A stretch of 64,000 bases of DNA from Prosthecodimorpha hirschii (GCF_001305515.1 NZ_LJYW01000001.1:4359934-4423933), one strand, 5' to 3'. Positions 46,366 to 56,052 are shown, counted from the first letter of the stretch. Program-made: numbers and translations. Notes: generated from the letters alone by a model not told the origin.

Positions 46366-47367
46366 ATGTTCGGGCCGACCTTCACAATCCTGGCCATTAC
46401 GGTGCTCGCCATGCTGTCCGCGGGCGGCATCGCCTGGGCGCTGCTGTTCTCGCGCGTCCAGTCCGAGAACCTGACCGAGAAGCGCGTCGGCGCGCTGATC
46501 GACCGCGAGCGGGTCTCTTCGGAGAAGCGCATCCAGGCCGAGCAGAGCCAGCGCCGGCGCGGCATCCAGGACGCCATCCGCGATTTCGAGGCCAAGCAGC
46601 AGGCCAAGCTGAAGCAGAACGCCTCGCCGCCGCTCGCGCTCCGGCTCAGCCAGGCCGGCCTGAAATGGACCAAGAAGTCCTTCTTCATCTTCTCGATGCT
46701 GTGCGGGCTCGGCTTCGTCGTGCTGTCCCTGTTCATCAAGGCCAAGCTGTTCATCGCCGCCGGCGCCTTCATCATCGGCGCCTTCGGCTTTCCGCGCTGG
46801 TTCCTGGCGTTCCGGCGCAAGCGGCGGATCAAGCAGTTCGTCGACGAACTGCCCAATGCGGTCGACGTGATCGTGCGCGGCATCAAGTCCGGCCTGCCGC
46901 TCGGCGACTGTCTGCGCATCATCGCCAACGAATCGCGCGAGCCCGTGCGCAGCGAGTTCCGCCAGATCGTCGAGGCGCAGCATATGGGCGTGCCGCTCGG
47001 CGAGGCCTGTCAGAAGCTGTTCGAGCGGATGCCGGTGCAGGAGGCCAACTTCTTCGGCATCGTGATCATGATCCAGCAGAAGGCCGGCGGCAATCTGTCC
47101 GAAACGCTCGGCAATCTCTCGCGCGTCCTGCGCGACCGCAAGAAGATGCGCGCCAAGATCGCCGCCGTGTCGATGGAGGCCAAGGCCTCCGCCGGCATCA
47201 TCGGCTCGCTGCCGGTGATCGTCTCGCTGCTCGTCTATGTCACCAGCCCGAACTACATCTCGGTCCTGTTCACGACGACGTCCGGCAACATGATCGTGGC
47301 GAGCGGCCTGCTCTACATGTTCATCGGCATCATGGTCATGAAGAAGATGATCAACTTCGATTTCTGA
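46366..47367 (+). CDS. tadB: Pilus inner-membrane platform protein TadB
   Basis: This 333-residue type II secretion F-domain protein has an N-terminal membrane helix, a central helix pair and C-terminal helices. The core F-domain segment is ELPNAVDVIVRGIKSGLPLG with ANFFGIVIMIQQKAGGNLSE. It forms the membrane platform with TadC. The ATG follows GGGAGCCGGGTGA. Confidence 0.94.
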   Translation: MFGPTFTILAITVLAMLSAGGIAWALLFSRVQSENLTEKRVGALIDRERVSSEKRIQAEQSQRRRGIQDAIRDFEAKQQAKLKQNASPPLALRLSQAGLKWTKKSFFIFSMLCGLGFVVLSLFIKAKLFIAAGAFIIGAFGFPRWFLAFRRKRRIKQFVDELPNAVDVIVRGIKSGLPLGDCLRIIANESREPVRSEFRQIVEAQHMGVPLGEACQKLFERMPVQEANFFGIVIMIQQKAGGNLSETLGNLSRVLRDRKKMRAKIAAVSMEAKASAGIIGSLPVIVSLLVYVTSPNYISVLFTTTSGNMIVASGLLYMFIGIMVMKKMINFDF

Positions 47368-47450
47368 CCGTGCGGCGCGCCCGGCGGCGGGGCGCGGTGC
47401 GGTGCGGCGGCGGTATGCGGCGGGCGGCCGCGTTCTAGACGGGTGACGGC

Positions 47451-48428
47451 ATGTTCAAGACCATCATGACGCTGATGACGGATCCGAGCTTCATGCTCGG
47501 CGTCCTCGTCGCGATCGGCGTCGCCGCCACGATCATCACCCTGACCATGCCGCTCCTGGAGCGCGACCAGCTGAAGACGCGCATGAAGGCGGTCGGCGTC
47601 GAGCGCGAGAAGATCCGGGCGCGCGAGCGGGCGCGACTGGCGGCGGAATCCAAGATCAGCCTGCGCAACGAGCCGAAGGCCTATATGCGCGAGCTGGTCG
47701 ACCGGTTCAATCTGCGCGAGACGCTCGCTGACGAAGGCACCCAGAACAAGCTGCGCATGGCCGGCTTCCGCGGCCAGGCGCCGATCACCGTCTATCTGTT
47801 CGCGCGCTTCGTGCTGCCCTTCGCGCTGTTCATCCTCGGCACGACCTATTTCTTCGTGCTGGCCAAGGGATCGGCGACGCCGGCCGGCATGAAGGTGGCC
47901 TATTCGGTCGGGCTCGCCGGGCTCGGCCTCTATCTGCCCAACCTCTATCTCTCCAACATGATCCAGAAGCGGCAGGTGTCGATCCGGCGCTCCTGGCCGG
48001 ATGCGCTCGACCTGACGCTGATCTGCGTGGAATCCGGCATGTCGATCGAGGCCGCGTTCCGCAAGGTGGCCGAGGAGATCGGCTCCTCGTCGATCCCGCT
48101 CGCCGAGGAGATGTCGCTGACCTGCGCCGAGCTCTCCTTCCTGCAGGAGCGGCGCAAGGCCTACGAGAACCTGGCCATGCGCACGGGCCTCGAATCGGTC
48201 AAGGGCGTGGTCACGGCGCTGATCCAGGCGGAGCGCTACGGCACGCCGCTCGGCCAGGCGCTGCGCGTGCTGTCGCAGGAAAGCCGCGACGCGCGCATGG
48301 CCGAGGCCGAGAAGAAGGCCGCCGCGCTGCCGCCCAAGCTGACCGTGCCGATGATCGTATTCTTCCTGCCGGTGCTGTTCATCGTCATCATGGGCCCGGC
48401 CATGATCCAGCTGCTCAAGCTGAACTGA
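47451..48428 (+). CDS. tadC: Pilus inner-membrane platform protein TadC
   Basis: This 325-residue partner of TadB in the inner membrane has a membrane helix near 15-35 and the F-domain segment SWPDALDLTLICVESGMSIE. RYGTPLGQALRVLSQESRD and the C-terminal helix MIVFFLPVLFIVIMGPAMI complete the pattern. It lies 83 bases after tadB, last gene of the plus-strand run. A tandem repeat follows before the convergent tadD gene. Confidence 0.94.
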   Translation: MFKTIMTLMTDPSFMLGVLVAIGVAATIITLTMPLLERDQLKTRMKAVGVEREKIRARERARLAAESKISLRNEPKAYMRELVDRFNLRETLADEGTQNKLRMAGFRGQAPITVYLFARFVLPFALFILGTTYFFVLAKGSATPAGMKVAYSVGLAGLGLYLPNLYLSNMIQKRQVSIRRSWPDALDLTLICVESGMSIEAAFRKVAEEIGSSSIPLAEEMSLTCAELSFLQERRKAYENLAMRTGLESVKGVVTALIQAERYGTPLGQALRVLSQESRDARMAEAEKKAAALPPKLTVPMIVFFLPVLFIVIMGPAMIQLLKLN

Positions 48429-48627
48429 GGCCGGCCCGCCGGTTCGCATCCGTGCGGCCGACGGGGCGTGTCTGCGATCTCCGAGCTGGCCGGACCCTCC
48501 GGGCGCGCGCCGATCGCCCGCGTCCGAACGGCGCGCCATCCGCCCGACAAGCGAAAGCCGCGCGGTCCGGGGTCTCGGACGGCGCGGCGGGGTCTCATGA
48601 AGCGATGGGGCAGGCCCGGATGGGCCT

Positions 48628-48655
48628 GAGCGGGGCGGCCGGAGCGGGGCGGCCG
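48628..48655. repeat. Tandem 14-base repeat between tadC and tadD
   Basis: Two perfect copies of GAGCGGGGCGGCCG lie head to tail, followed by partial copies up to about 48668, in the gap between convergent genes. Confidence 0.7.
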
Positions 48656-48670
48656 GAGCGGAGCGGGGCC

Positions 48671-49462
48671 TCAGGCGCCGGTCTTGCGCCGGTCCGGCTG
48701 GCGGACATCCTTGAAGGTGCTCTGCTGGGCCAGCATGGCGCGCAGATAGTTCACGTTCTCCTGCGCCTGGGCCGGCGAGAGTTCGGCGCGCGCGACCTTC
48801 TCCGCCTCGTCGAACTTGCCCTGCAGGCCGAGCGCCAGCGCGAGGTTCTGGCGCACGCGGCTGTCGGCGCGCGGCTGGGCGGCCGCCTTGCGCAGCGTCG
48901 CCTCGGCGTTGGCCGCCTCGTTGGCGAGCAGGTAGGACAGGCCGAGATTGTTCAGGACGCTCGGCTCGTCCGGCACGATCTTCAGGGCCGTCTGATAGGC
49001 CTTGCGCGCCTCGCCGACATTGCCGAGCTGATCCAGGATGGCGCCTTCCGCGGAGAGCAGGCGCCAGTCCGGCGTGGTCAGCGAGTTGGCGTTGCGGACC
49101 ACCTTCAGGGCCGTTTCCAGGTCGCCGTTGGAGGCCAGCGCCTTGCCGTAGGCCGACGCGATCTGGCCGTCCTTCGGATAGACCAGGATGGCGCGCCGCA
49201 GCACCTCGACCGACTGCTGGGTCTGGCCGTTCAGCCGCAGCGCCTGCGCATAGCCGAGGATCGCATCGCGGTTCTCGGGCGCCTCGACATAGCGCTTCGC
49301 CCAGCTGTCGACGCTCGTCTTGAGGGTCTCCTCGGCCTGCGGGCCGATGCTGCCGGTGGTCGCCGGATCGGGCTGCTGCGGCTTGCGGGCGCAGCCGCCG
49401 ACGATCAGCGCGGCGGTCACGGCGAGGGCGAGAACGGGCAGGGGACGCGGAAGATGAGACAT
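48671..49462 (-). CDS. tadD: TPR-repeat pilus lipoprotein TadD
   Basis: This 263-residue lipoprotein has the lipobox LIVGGC near residue 24. At least four tetratricopeptide-like repeats follow: AILGYAQALRLNGQTQQSVE, IASAYGKALASNGDLETALK, GNVGEARKAYQTALKIVPDE and SVLNNLGLSYLLANEAANAE. TadD proteins help assemble the Tad secretin. It is convergent with tadC and has its own promoter region, which holds a TTAACC palindrome. Confidence 0.9.
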   Translation of the reverse strand: MSHLPRPLPVLALAVTAALIVGGCARKPQQPDPATTGSIGPQAEETLKTSVDSWAKRYVEAPENRDAILGYAQALRLNGQTQQSVEVLRRAILVYPKDGQIASAYGKALASNGDLETALKVVRNANSLTTPDWRLLSAEGAILDQLGNVGEARKAYQTALKIVPDEPSVLNNLGLSYLLANEAANAEATLRKAAAQPRADSRVRQNLALALGLQGKFDEAEKVARAELSPAQAQENVNYLRAMLAQQSTFKDVRQPDRRKTGA

Positions 49463-49511
49463 GGACGGTCACCGGCGAGGTCGGACGAGACCACGTCCCT
49501 GCAATAGTCCG

Positions 49512-49532
49512 TTAACCCTAATGATCGGTTAA
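49512..49532. promoter_or_regulatory. TTAACC-N9-GGTTAA palindrome upstream of tadD
   Basis: A perfect inverted repeat with TTAACC half-sites, as in CtrA boxes, lies about 50 bases before tadD and about 125 bases before pepA. It may coordinate tadD with the cpa operon (inference). Confidence 0.45.
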
Positions 49533-49657
49533 GGCGCCCCGCCCGCAGCGCCGGGCCGGGTCCCGGCAGGCCCCGGTGGACATGCCGCCGCGGCGCGGTA
49601 AAGTCCCGCAACGGCGCCCGAATTTCCGGTTCCGCACGCGACGAGGACTTGAACACC

Positions 49658-51055
49658 GTGACTGCTCGCATCCTGCCGGCCGACGGGTCCGGTCCCACCC
49701 TCGCCATCCGCGCGGTCGCCGCGGCCGACCTCGCCGCGCTCCTCGACAGCCTGCCCCCGGCCGCCGCGACCTTCGCCCGCGCCTCCGGCTTCGAGGCCGC
49801 CGCCGGCAGCCATCTGGTCGTTCCGGAAGCCTCCGGCGGCATCGGTTCGGTCCTGTTCGGCCTCGGCAAGGGCTCGGATGCGGCCTCGCCCTTCCTGATC
49901 GGCAAGCTCTCGACCCTGCTGCCGGCCGGCGACTACCGCTTCGAAAGCGGCGTCGCCGACGAGACCCTGGCGGCGCTGGCCTGGGCGCTCGGCGCCTACC
50001 GCTTCCGCCGCTACAAGCGCGGCGGGGAGGGCGGCGACGGCCCCGTCGCCCGGCTGAAGCTCGGCCCGACCGTCGACCGCGCGCGGCTTGAAAGCCAGAT
50101 CGCCGCCATCACGGGCGTGCGCGACCTGGTCAACACGCCGGCCAACGATCTCGGCCCGGCCGAACTCGCGGCTGCGGCCGCCGAGATGGCCGGCAGCGCC
50201 GGCGCATCCTTCCGGGTGCTCGCCGGCGACGACCTCGCCGCCGGCTTCCCGTTGATCCAGGCGGTCGGCCAGGGCTCGGACCGGGCGCCGCGGCTGATCG
50301 ATCTCGTCTGGGGCGACCCGGACCACCCGAAGGTGACGCTGGTCGGCAAGGGCGTCTGCTTCGACACCGGCGGCCTCGACATCAAGCCCGACACCAACAT
50401 GCTCCTGATGAAGAAGGACATGGGCGGCGCCGCCAACGTGCTCGGCCTGGCGCGCATGATCGTCGACGCCCGGCTCCCGGTGCGCCTGCGCGTGCTGATC
50501 CCGGCGGTCGAGAATGCCATTTCGGGCCGCGCCTTCCGGCCGAGCGACGTGTTTCCGAGCCGCAAGGGCCTGACCGTCGAGATCGGCAACACCGATGCCG
50601 AGGGCCGGCTGGTGCTGGCCGACGCGCTGGCGCTCGCCGACGAGGAGGCGCCCGACCTGATCGTCGACATGGCGACGCTGACCGGCGCGGCCCGCGTCGC
50701 GCTCGGCCCCGACGTGCCGCCCTTCTACACCGACGACGACGGCTTCGCCGCCGAACTCGCCGCGGCCTCGGCGGCCGTGCACGATCCGCTGTGGCGCCTG
50801 CCGCTCTGGATGCCCTATGCGCCGATGCTGGAGTCCAAGATCGCCGACACCAACAATATCGGCTCGGGCGGCTTCGCCGGCTCGATCATCGCGGCCCTGT
50901 TCCTGAAGAAATTCGTCGAGCGGGCGCGCACCTGGGTGCATCTCGACATCTATGCCTGGAACCCGTCGCCGAAGCCCGGCCGCCCCGACGGCGGCGAGGC
51001 CCAGGGCATCCGCGCCCTGTTCGCGGCCATCGAGAAGCGCTACGCCGGCGCCTGA
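49658..51055 (+). CDS. pepA: Leucyl aminopeptidase (M17)
   Basis: This 465-residue cytosolic M17 aminopeptidase binds two metal ions. The metal and catalytic segments are LVGKGVCFDTGGLDIKP, MKKDMGGAANVLGLA and the signature NTDAEGRLVLADAL near 311-324. It removes N-terminal residues from peptides. I use the GTG at 49658; a TTG at 49649 is closer to the GAGG and may be the real start. The gene is followed by a long hairpin. Confidence 0.95.
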   Translation: MTARILPADGSGPTLAIRAVAAADLAALLDSLPPAAATFARASGFEAAAGSHLVVPEASGGIGSVLFGLGKGSDAASPFLIGKLSTLLPAGDYRFESGVADETLAALAWALGAYRFRRYKRGGEGGDGPVARLKLGPTVDRARLESQIAAITGVRDLVNTPANDLGPAELAAAAAEMAGSAGASFRVLAGDDLAAGFPLIQAVGQGSDRAPRLIDLVWGDPDHPKVTLVGKGVCFDTGGLDIKPDTNMLLMKKDMGGAANVLGLARMIVDARLPVRLRVLIPAVENAISGRAFRPSDVFPSRKGLTVEIGNTDAEGRLVLADALALADEEAPDLIVDMATLTGAARVALGPDVPPFYTDDDGFAAELAAASAAVHDPLWRLPLWMPYAPMLESKIADTNNIGSGGFAGSIIAALFLKKFVERARTWVHLDIYAWNPSPKPGRPDGGEAQGIRALFAAIEKRYAGA

Positions 51056-51495
51056 GCGCGGTCGCTCGAGGATCATCCGGTCTGAAGGGATCGGATGATC
51101 CTCTGCATGTTTTTGTTGGCGCAAGCTGTTTCCGATCGCGGATCGCTCCGATCGGACCTTGCTCTCACCGGCGGCGTTCGGCCGGACGGCGCGACGGCCC
51201 CGGCGGTGCGCCGGCTCCGGCCGGGCGGCTGCCGGCGCGGGGGCCGGCCGTCGGACGGTCCGGATCCGGTCCGGCAAGGAGGCGGTTCGTCGGGTCAAGG
51301 ACGATCCGTGCGCCATGACCCAATGCAGGCGCGGAGGCACGTCTCGCTCGCTCCCTCCCTTGCCCGTTCGCCCGTGGGCCGGATACCATTCCGGCTGCGA
51401 AACGAACGCCTGCCAAGACCTCGCGCCCCCGAAATCGAGCCCCCAGACATCGATCTCCCCGCCAGCGATCCCTCCGACATCGAGCGCCCTCCGTC
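51056..51495. other. Intergenic region with repeat, no gene
   Basis: This gap of 440 bases after pepA starts with a strong hairpin and a repeat-like stretch (given separately). The remainder up to the MarR-type gene is GC-rich with no recognisable protein. Confidence 0.5.
51068..51160. repeat. Palindromic intergenic element and pepA terminator hairpin
   Basis: A perfect 12-base inverted repeat (GAGGATCATCCG at 51068-51079, CGGATGATCCTC at 51092-51103) is followed by TGCATGTTTTTGTTGGCGCA and then CCGATCGCGGATCGCTCCGATCGG. The GCATGTTTTTGTTGGCGC core resembles a repeat I associate with Rhizobiales intergenic palindromes. The hairpin plus T-run could also end pepA transcription. Confidence 0.6.
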
Positions 51496-51846
51496 ATGCC
51501 GGTCGAACTGCGCCCCAGCCAGGCCTTGAAGCTCTGGCACGACGTGACCATCGATCTGGTGCGCGGCGACGGCACCGACCTGACCGCCCGGCAGTTGGCC
51601 GTGCTGCTGACCGTCTATCTGGAGCCCCCGCCCCACACCGTGCGCGGCCTCGCCGCCCGGCTCGACGTGACCAAGCCGGTGGTCACCCGCGCCCTCGACG
51701 CGCTCGGCCGGCTCGGCCTGATCGAGCGCCGCCGCGACGAGATCGACCTGCGCAACGTCCTGATCCAGCGCACCGTCGCCGGCGCGTTGTGGGTCGAACG
51801 CCTCGGCGATCGCGTCATCGCCCGCGCCAAAGGCCTACCGCGGTAG
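51496..51846 (+). CDS. Small MarR-family regulator
   Basis: This 116-residue winged-helix protein has DLTARQLAVLLTVYLEPPPH leading into TVRGLAARLDVTKPVVTRAL (recognition helix) and LGLIERRRDEIDLRNVLIQ (wing), the MarR pattern. It lacks the long C-terminal dimerisation helices of full MarR proteins (about 140-150 residues), so it is a short form. The regulated genes are unknown; it faces a convergent gene downstream. Confidence 0.85.
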   Translation: MPVELRPSQALKLWHDVTIDLVRGDGTDLTARQLAVLLTVYLEPPPHTVRGLAARLDVTKPVVTRALDALGRLGLIERRRDEIDLRNVLIQRTVAGALWVERLGDRVIARAKGLPR

Positions 51847-51889
51847 CGGGGATCGGAGGGCGGGAAGGCCGTTCGCCCCCGAGCCTGGG

Positions 51890-53608
51890 CTACCGCTTCG
51901 CGGCCTTGCGCAGGCGATAGAGGTCCAGCCGGTCGGCTTCGACCTGGGCCATGTCCATGCCGGTCTCTTCCATCGCCGCCCGGGCTTCCTCGATCCGTTT
52001 GATGGCCTCGTCGAGCAGACCCGGCTTGCCGTCGAGTTCGGCGACCAGTTTCAGCGTCATCGCGACCGCATGGCGCTGCAGCGCCCAGTCGGAGGTCTCC
52101 GTCGCCCGGTTGAAGCCCTTGGTCAGGGCGCGCTGATCGGCCAGCACCGCCCGGGCGAGCCGGCGATCGCGATGATGGCGTGCCAGCCAATGCCGGGCGA
52201 TGGTCAGGTCGAGGCGGTTCTGGCGAGCGGCAGCGTCCAGGCCGGCCGCTTGGTTGGTCCGGAGAGCGCTCTGCAACAGGCCGACGGCCTCCTGCAGCAG
52301 GGCCGGCGCGGCTGCGATCTCATGCCGCGCGACCAGCAGGCTGGCCAGTCGCGCCTGGAGATTCGGTATGACGTCGCTTCGGTTCGCCGCCGTCAGCCGC
52401 GCCAGGGCCATGCGGATGGTTCCGGCATAGCGATCGTAATGCTCGACATCGTTGAACTGATTGGCGGCCCTCAGGCTGCTGTCGGCGAGAGTGATGATCA
52501 CTGAACCGGTCCACGAACCGGTCGCCGGCACGCTGCTTTGGTCGGCTTTCGCCAGCAGGTCTTGCAGGAGCCTCACGGAGGCTTCGAGATCGGCTGCCGA
52601 CCCGTGGGCGCCCCCGAGCTTGCCGAGCACCAAAGCCAGAGCGGCGGTGTGCATTTCCGCCAGATCGTCCTGCTGTTTCCGCTTCAGATCGGCGATGCTC
52701 GCGAGCAGAAGGTCCCGCGCCTCCGCCAAGGATCCGACGTCCTGCGTCGCGTCAAACCGGGAATCCAAAAGATCGACGGCGTGGAGGGCGATCGAAGCCC
52801 GCGTCGTCACGTCGAAGGTGTCCGGTCGCTCGGCCTCGACCGCGAGAGCCCGTCGGAGAATGGCCAGACTCTCGTCGGCAAGTTTCGGGTCCGCGCCCGA
52901 GGGGTGCTTTCGGACCCATTGGCCGGCGATACTGCCCACCACTACGACCGTTTTCTTCCAGAGTTCCGGCAGGAAGTCGGGGCCGACCGCCTGGGTCGAG
53001 GCGACGGCGGCCGTGAGCGCCGCCGCCCTTCTGCCTTCGGGGGCGTCGGGAAGCTCGGAACGCTCCGCCTCGGTCCAGGCGAGGCTCAGATGAAAGCGGA
53101 CCCAATCCTTCGGCCTTTGCGGCGTCAGGACCGCAATGGCGGCCCGGTATTCTTCGGCGGCTTCCGCCAGAAGCCCGGGGTTTGAAGTTATTCTCGCGAC
53201 AGACGCCAAGCCCTCGGCGGCTCCGTTCGCGAGGGCCAGATAGCGATCGAGGTCGGCCGTCGGGGAGACGACCTTCCGCGCTGCGATCAGGTGACGGGAC
53301 GCTTCGCGTTGATCGTCGAGGCTGGGCTGGATCGCCAGCAGGAGCTGGGCGATCCGGATATGCAGGTCCGCCCAGCGCTCCGGCTCCGCATGCGGGCTGA
53401 CGATCAGAAGCTGGCGTTCCAGGCTCTCGACCGTGACGGCGCCGGGTACCAGGGGCGCCGAGACGCGCGGGCCAGCCGGCGGAATCGCCGGCGCAACGCC
53501 GCCCTGACCGGACGGTTCCGCGGCCCGGCTCGGCAGCGTTGCCGTGAGACCGGCAAGAAGCGCAGCCAGCAGGGCGGCGACGGGTCGGGACCGGACGGGA
53601 GACGACAT
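51890..53608 (-). CDS. Secreted helical-repeat protein of unknown function
   Basis: This 572-residue protein has a signal peptide (RPVAALLAALLAGLTATL, cleavage near SRA). The rest is nearly all alpha-helical with repeated alanine- and leucine-rich segments of the kind seen in TPR-like solenoids (for example LAEAAEEYRAAIAVL, LADESLAILRRALAVE, LEASVRLLQDLLAKA). No enzyme motif is visible and I do not recognise the family. Codon use is slightly less GC-rich than its neighbours, which may mean later acquisition. The start is set by the signal peptide; the ribosome binding site is weak. Confidence 0.7.
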   Translation of the reverse strand: MSSPVRSRPVAALLAALLAGLTATLPSRAAEPSGQGGVAPAIPPAGPRVSAPLVPGAVTVESLERQLLIVSPHAEPERWADLHIRIAQLLLAIQPSLDDQREASRHLIAARKVVSPTADLDRYLALANGAAEGLASVARITSNPGLLAEAAEEYRAAIAVLTPQRPKDWVRFHLSLAWTEAERSELPDAPEGRRAAALTAAVASTQAVGPDFLPELWKKTVVVVGSIAGQWVRKHPSGADPKLADESLAILRRALAVEAERPDTFDVTTRASIALHAVDLLDSRFDATQDVGSLAEARDLLLASIADLKRKQQDDLAEMHTAALALVLGKLGGAHGSAADLEASVRLLQDLLAKADQSSVPATGSWTGSVIITLADSSLRAANQFNDVEHYDRYAGTIRMALARLTAANRSDVIPNLQARLASLLVARHEIAAAPALLQEAVGLLQSALRTNQAAGLDAAARQNRLDLTIARHWLARHHRDRRLARAVLADQRALTKGFNRATETSDWALQRHAVAMTLKLVAELDGKPGLLDEAIKRIEEARAAMEETGMDMAQVEADRLDLYRLRKAAKR

Positions 53609-53757
53609 CGCAACCGCTGGGCTGTTTGCAATGCCCCAATTCCACAACCCGGGGCCGTGTCCGTCAACCCTTTGCGTGCCGCTGGCGGGATTTTGTAACT
53701 CTCGGCAGCACGGGGCCACCAAGCGGTTATGGCGACCGGCGCGACCGGCCTCCGCCG

Positions 53758-54495
53758 TCAGTAGTCCACACCCACCAGATAGAGACCCCAGGGCGGGGCG
53801 ACGGCGGCGCAGGCGGCGCGGTCGCGGGCGGCGAGGGCTTCGGCGACGCGCTCGGGCGGCCAGGCGCCGAGGCCGACGCGTTCCAGGGTGCCGACCATCG
53901 AGCGGACCTGGTTGTGCAGGAAGGAGCGCGCGTCGGCGTGGACCTCGATCAGGTCGCCGACGCGGCGCGCCTCCAGGCGGTCGAGCGTCTTCATGGGCGA
54001 TTTCGATTGGCAGTTGGCCGACCGGAAGGTGGTGAAGTCGTGATGCCCGAGCAGGTGGCGCGCGCCGGCATTCATGGCCTCGACATCGAGCGGTTCGCGC
54101 CGGTGCCAGACGCGGCGCCGGTCCAGCGCCGGGGGCGGGCGCCGGTCGAGGATGCGGTAGATGTAGTGCCGGCCGCGCGCGGAGAAGCGCGAATCGAAAT
54201 CGTCGGCAACCCTCTCGGCGGCGAGCACGACGACGCTCTCCTCGACCAGATGCGCGTTCAGCCCGTCGCGGACCACGGCCGGGCGCCAGTCCTTGGCGAG
54301 GTCGACATGGGCGACCTGGCCGGTGGCGTGGACGCCGGCATCGGTGCGCCCGGCGCCGCGCAGCGTCACGGTCTCGCCGGTCATGGCCAGGATGGCGGCC
54401 TCCAGGGCGCCCTGCACGGAGGCGCCGTTGGACTGCCGCTGCCAGCCGACATAGGGCGTGCCGTCATATTCGATCGTGAGCTTGAAACGGGCCAT
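53758..54495 (-). CDS. truA: tRNA pseudouridine(38-40) synthase TruA
   Basis: TruA modifies U38-40 in tRNA anticodon arms. The 245-residue protein has the catalytic Asp52 in [11 protein letters not shown], the start [34 protein letters not shown] and the C-terminal [15 protein letters not shown]. It ends the minus-strand cluster def-(fitAB)-fmt-GNAT-truA, 5 bases after the acetyltransferase. Confidence 0.96.
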   Translation of the reverse strand: MARFKLTIEYDGTPYVGWQRQSNGASVQGALEAAILAMTGETVTLRGAGRTDAGVHATGQVAHVDLAKDWRPAVVRDGLNAHLVEESVVVLAAERVADDFDSRFSARGRHYIYRILDRRPPPALDRRRVWHRREPLDVEAMNAGARHLLGHHDFTTFRSANCQSKSPMKTLDRLEARRVGDLIEVHADARSFLHNQVRSMVGTLERVGLGAWPPERVAEALAARDRAACAAVAPPWGLYLVGVDY

Positions 54496-54500
54496 GGCGG

Positions 54501-55091
54501 TCAGCCGAGCGTCGCGAAGGGCGGCGGATAGGCGAGCGCGAGGCGCAGCGGCAGAGGCCGGTCGCCGAGCGCCAGCCACTGGTTCTCCGGGATCGGGTAG
54601 GGGGTGAGCATCCGCTCCGGCCGGCCGGGATGGAAGCCGAAGCGGCCGTAATAGGCCGGATCGCCGAGCACCAGCACGATGTCCTCGCCCGACGCCTCCA
54701 GCCGGGCCAGCCCCTCGCGCACCAGCGCGGTGCCGATGCCGGTCGTCTGCCGGCCCGGCGCGACCGCCAGCGGCGCGAGACAGACGGCCCGGCGGCGGTC
54801 GTTGGGCGGAGCGACGGTCAGGCGCGAGAACAGGAGATGGCCGAGGATGACCCGATCGGCGCTGCTGCCGCCACCGCTGCTGCCGCCACCGCTGTTGCCA
54901 TCGTCGCCGCCATCGCCATCGCCATCGCCGGCTCCGGTTGCGCGGGCGACCAGCTCCAGCACGCCATATCCGCCGAGGCGCAGCGCGGCGACGAGGTCCG
55001 CCTCGGCCGGGGTCGGGAAGGCGGCGACCAGGAGCGCGCGGATCGCGGCGGCATCGGTCGGCTGGGCGGCTTCGATCGCGAATGCGGACAT
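54501..55091 (-). CDS. GNAT N-acetyltransferase (YhbS-like) with expanded linker
   Basis: This 196-residue GNAT protein has an acetyl-CoA motif [20 protein letters not shown] and the YhbS-like segment [14 protein letters not shown]. Between beta strands an unusual stretch of about 27 residues made only of Gly, Asp, Ser and Asn ([12 protein letters not shown] onward) is encoded by a microsatellite-like DNA stretch at about 54861-54930. The insert is likely a flexible linker and may be length-variable. It is placed between fmt and truA in the same direction. Confidence 0.85.
   Translation of the reverse strand: MSAFAIEAAQPTDAAAIRALLVAAFPTPAEADLVAALRLGGYGVLELVARATGAGDGDGDGGDDGNSGGGSSGGGSSADRVILGHLLFSRLTVAPPNDRRRAVCLAPLAVAPGRQTTGIGTALVREGLARLEASGEDIVLVLGDPAYYGRFGFHPGRPERMLTPYPIPENQWLALGDRPLPLRLALAYPPPFATLG
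54861..54930. repeat. Microsatellite-like coding repeat inside the GNAT gene
   Basis: Two perfect copies of GCTGCTGCCGCCACC (54861-54875, 54876-54890), a degenerate third copy, then repeated GCCATC units (54909-54928) encode the Gly/Asp/Ser linker. Slippage could change the linker in steps of whole codons. Confidence 0.8.
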
Positions 55092-55098
55092 GCCGGCC

Positions 55099-56052
55099 TC
55101 ACCCGAGCCTGGCGCCGGGGGCGAGCGCCGCCCCGCGCAGAAAGTCCTCCGCCCTCAGCGCCTTGCCGCCGGCGCGCTGCAACTCGATCAGCCGCACCGC
55201 GCCCGACCCGCAGGCGACCGTCAGGCGATCGTCGAGGAGCGTGCCCGGTGCGCCGGTTGCGGCGTCGGGGGCGGCGACTTCTGGGGCGAGCGTCGAGCGC
55301 AGCACCTTGACCCGTTCCGGCTTGCCGCCGATCGTCGCCTCGCACCAGGCGCCCGGGAAGGGCGACAGGCCGCGGATGCGGTCGTGCACGGTCGCGGCCG
55401 GCAGGCTCCAGTCGATGCGCGCCTCGGCCTTGTCGATCTTGGCCGCATAGGTGACGCCTTCGGCCGCCTGCGGCACGGCGCCGAGCGCGCCGCGCGAGAG
55501 GGCGGCCAGCGCCCGCACCATCAGGTCGGCGCCGAGCCGGGCGAGCCGGTCGTGCAGGTCGCCGGTGGTCTCGTCGGGGCGGATCGCGACCCGCTCGGTC
55601 ATGGCGACCGGTCCGGTATCGAGGCCCGCCTCCATGCGCATCACGGCGACGCCGGTCTCCCGGTCGCCGGCCATGATGGCGCGGTGGATCGGCGCGGCGC
55701 CGCGCCAGCGTGGCAAGAGCGAGGCATGCAGGTTGACGCAGCCCTCGCGCGGCGCCTCCAGGATCGGCACCGGCAGGATCAGCCCATAGGCGACCACCAC
55801 CGCCACGTCGGCGTCATGGGCGCGGAAGCGCTCCTGTTCGTCGGCCGATTTCAGGCTGGTCGGGGTCAGCACCGGGATGCCGAGCGCCTCGGCCTGGCGA
55901 TGCACCGGCGAGGGCGTCGGCTGCAGGCCGCGCCCGGCCGGCCGCGGCGGCTGCGAATAGACGGCGACCACCTCGTGGCCCTGGCCGACGATCTCGACGA
56001 GGGTCGGCACGGCGAAATCGGGCGTGCCCATGAAGACGACGCGGAGGGACAT
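55099..56052 (-). CDS. fmt: Methionyl-tRNA formyltransferase
   Basis: Fmt formylates initiator Met-tRNA with 10-formyl-THF. The 317-residue protein has [12 protein letters not shown] at the start, the catalytic residues Asn107, His109 and Asp145 ([19 protein letters not shown] and [10 protein letters not shown]), and the C-terminal OB-like domain. It normally sits directly beside def; here a toxin-antitoxin pair lies between them. Confidence 0.97.
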   Translation of the reverse strand: MSLRVVFMGTPDFAVPTLVEIVGQGHEVVAVYSQPPRPAGRGLQPTPSPVHRQAEALGIPVLTPTSLKSADEQERFRAHDADVAVVVAYGLILPVPILEAPREGCVNLHASLLPRWRGAAPIHRAIMAGDRETGVAVMRMEAGLDTGPVAMTERVAIRPDETTGDLHDRLARLGADLMVRALAALSRGALGAVPQAAEGVTYAAKIDKAEARIDWSLPAATVHDRIRGLSPFPGAWCEATIGGKPERVKVLRSTLAPEVAAPDAATGAPGTLLDDRLTVACGSGAVRLIELQRAGGKALRAEDFLRGAALAPGARLG

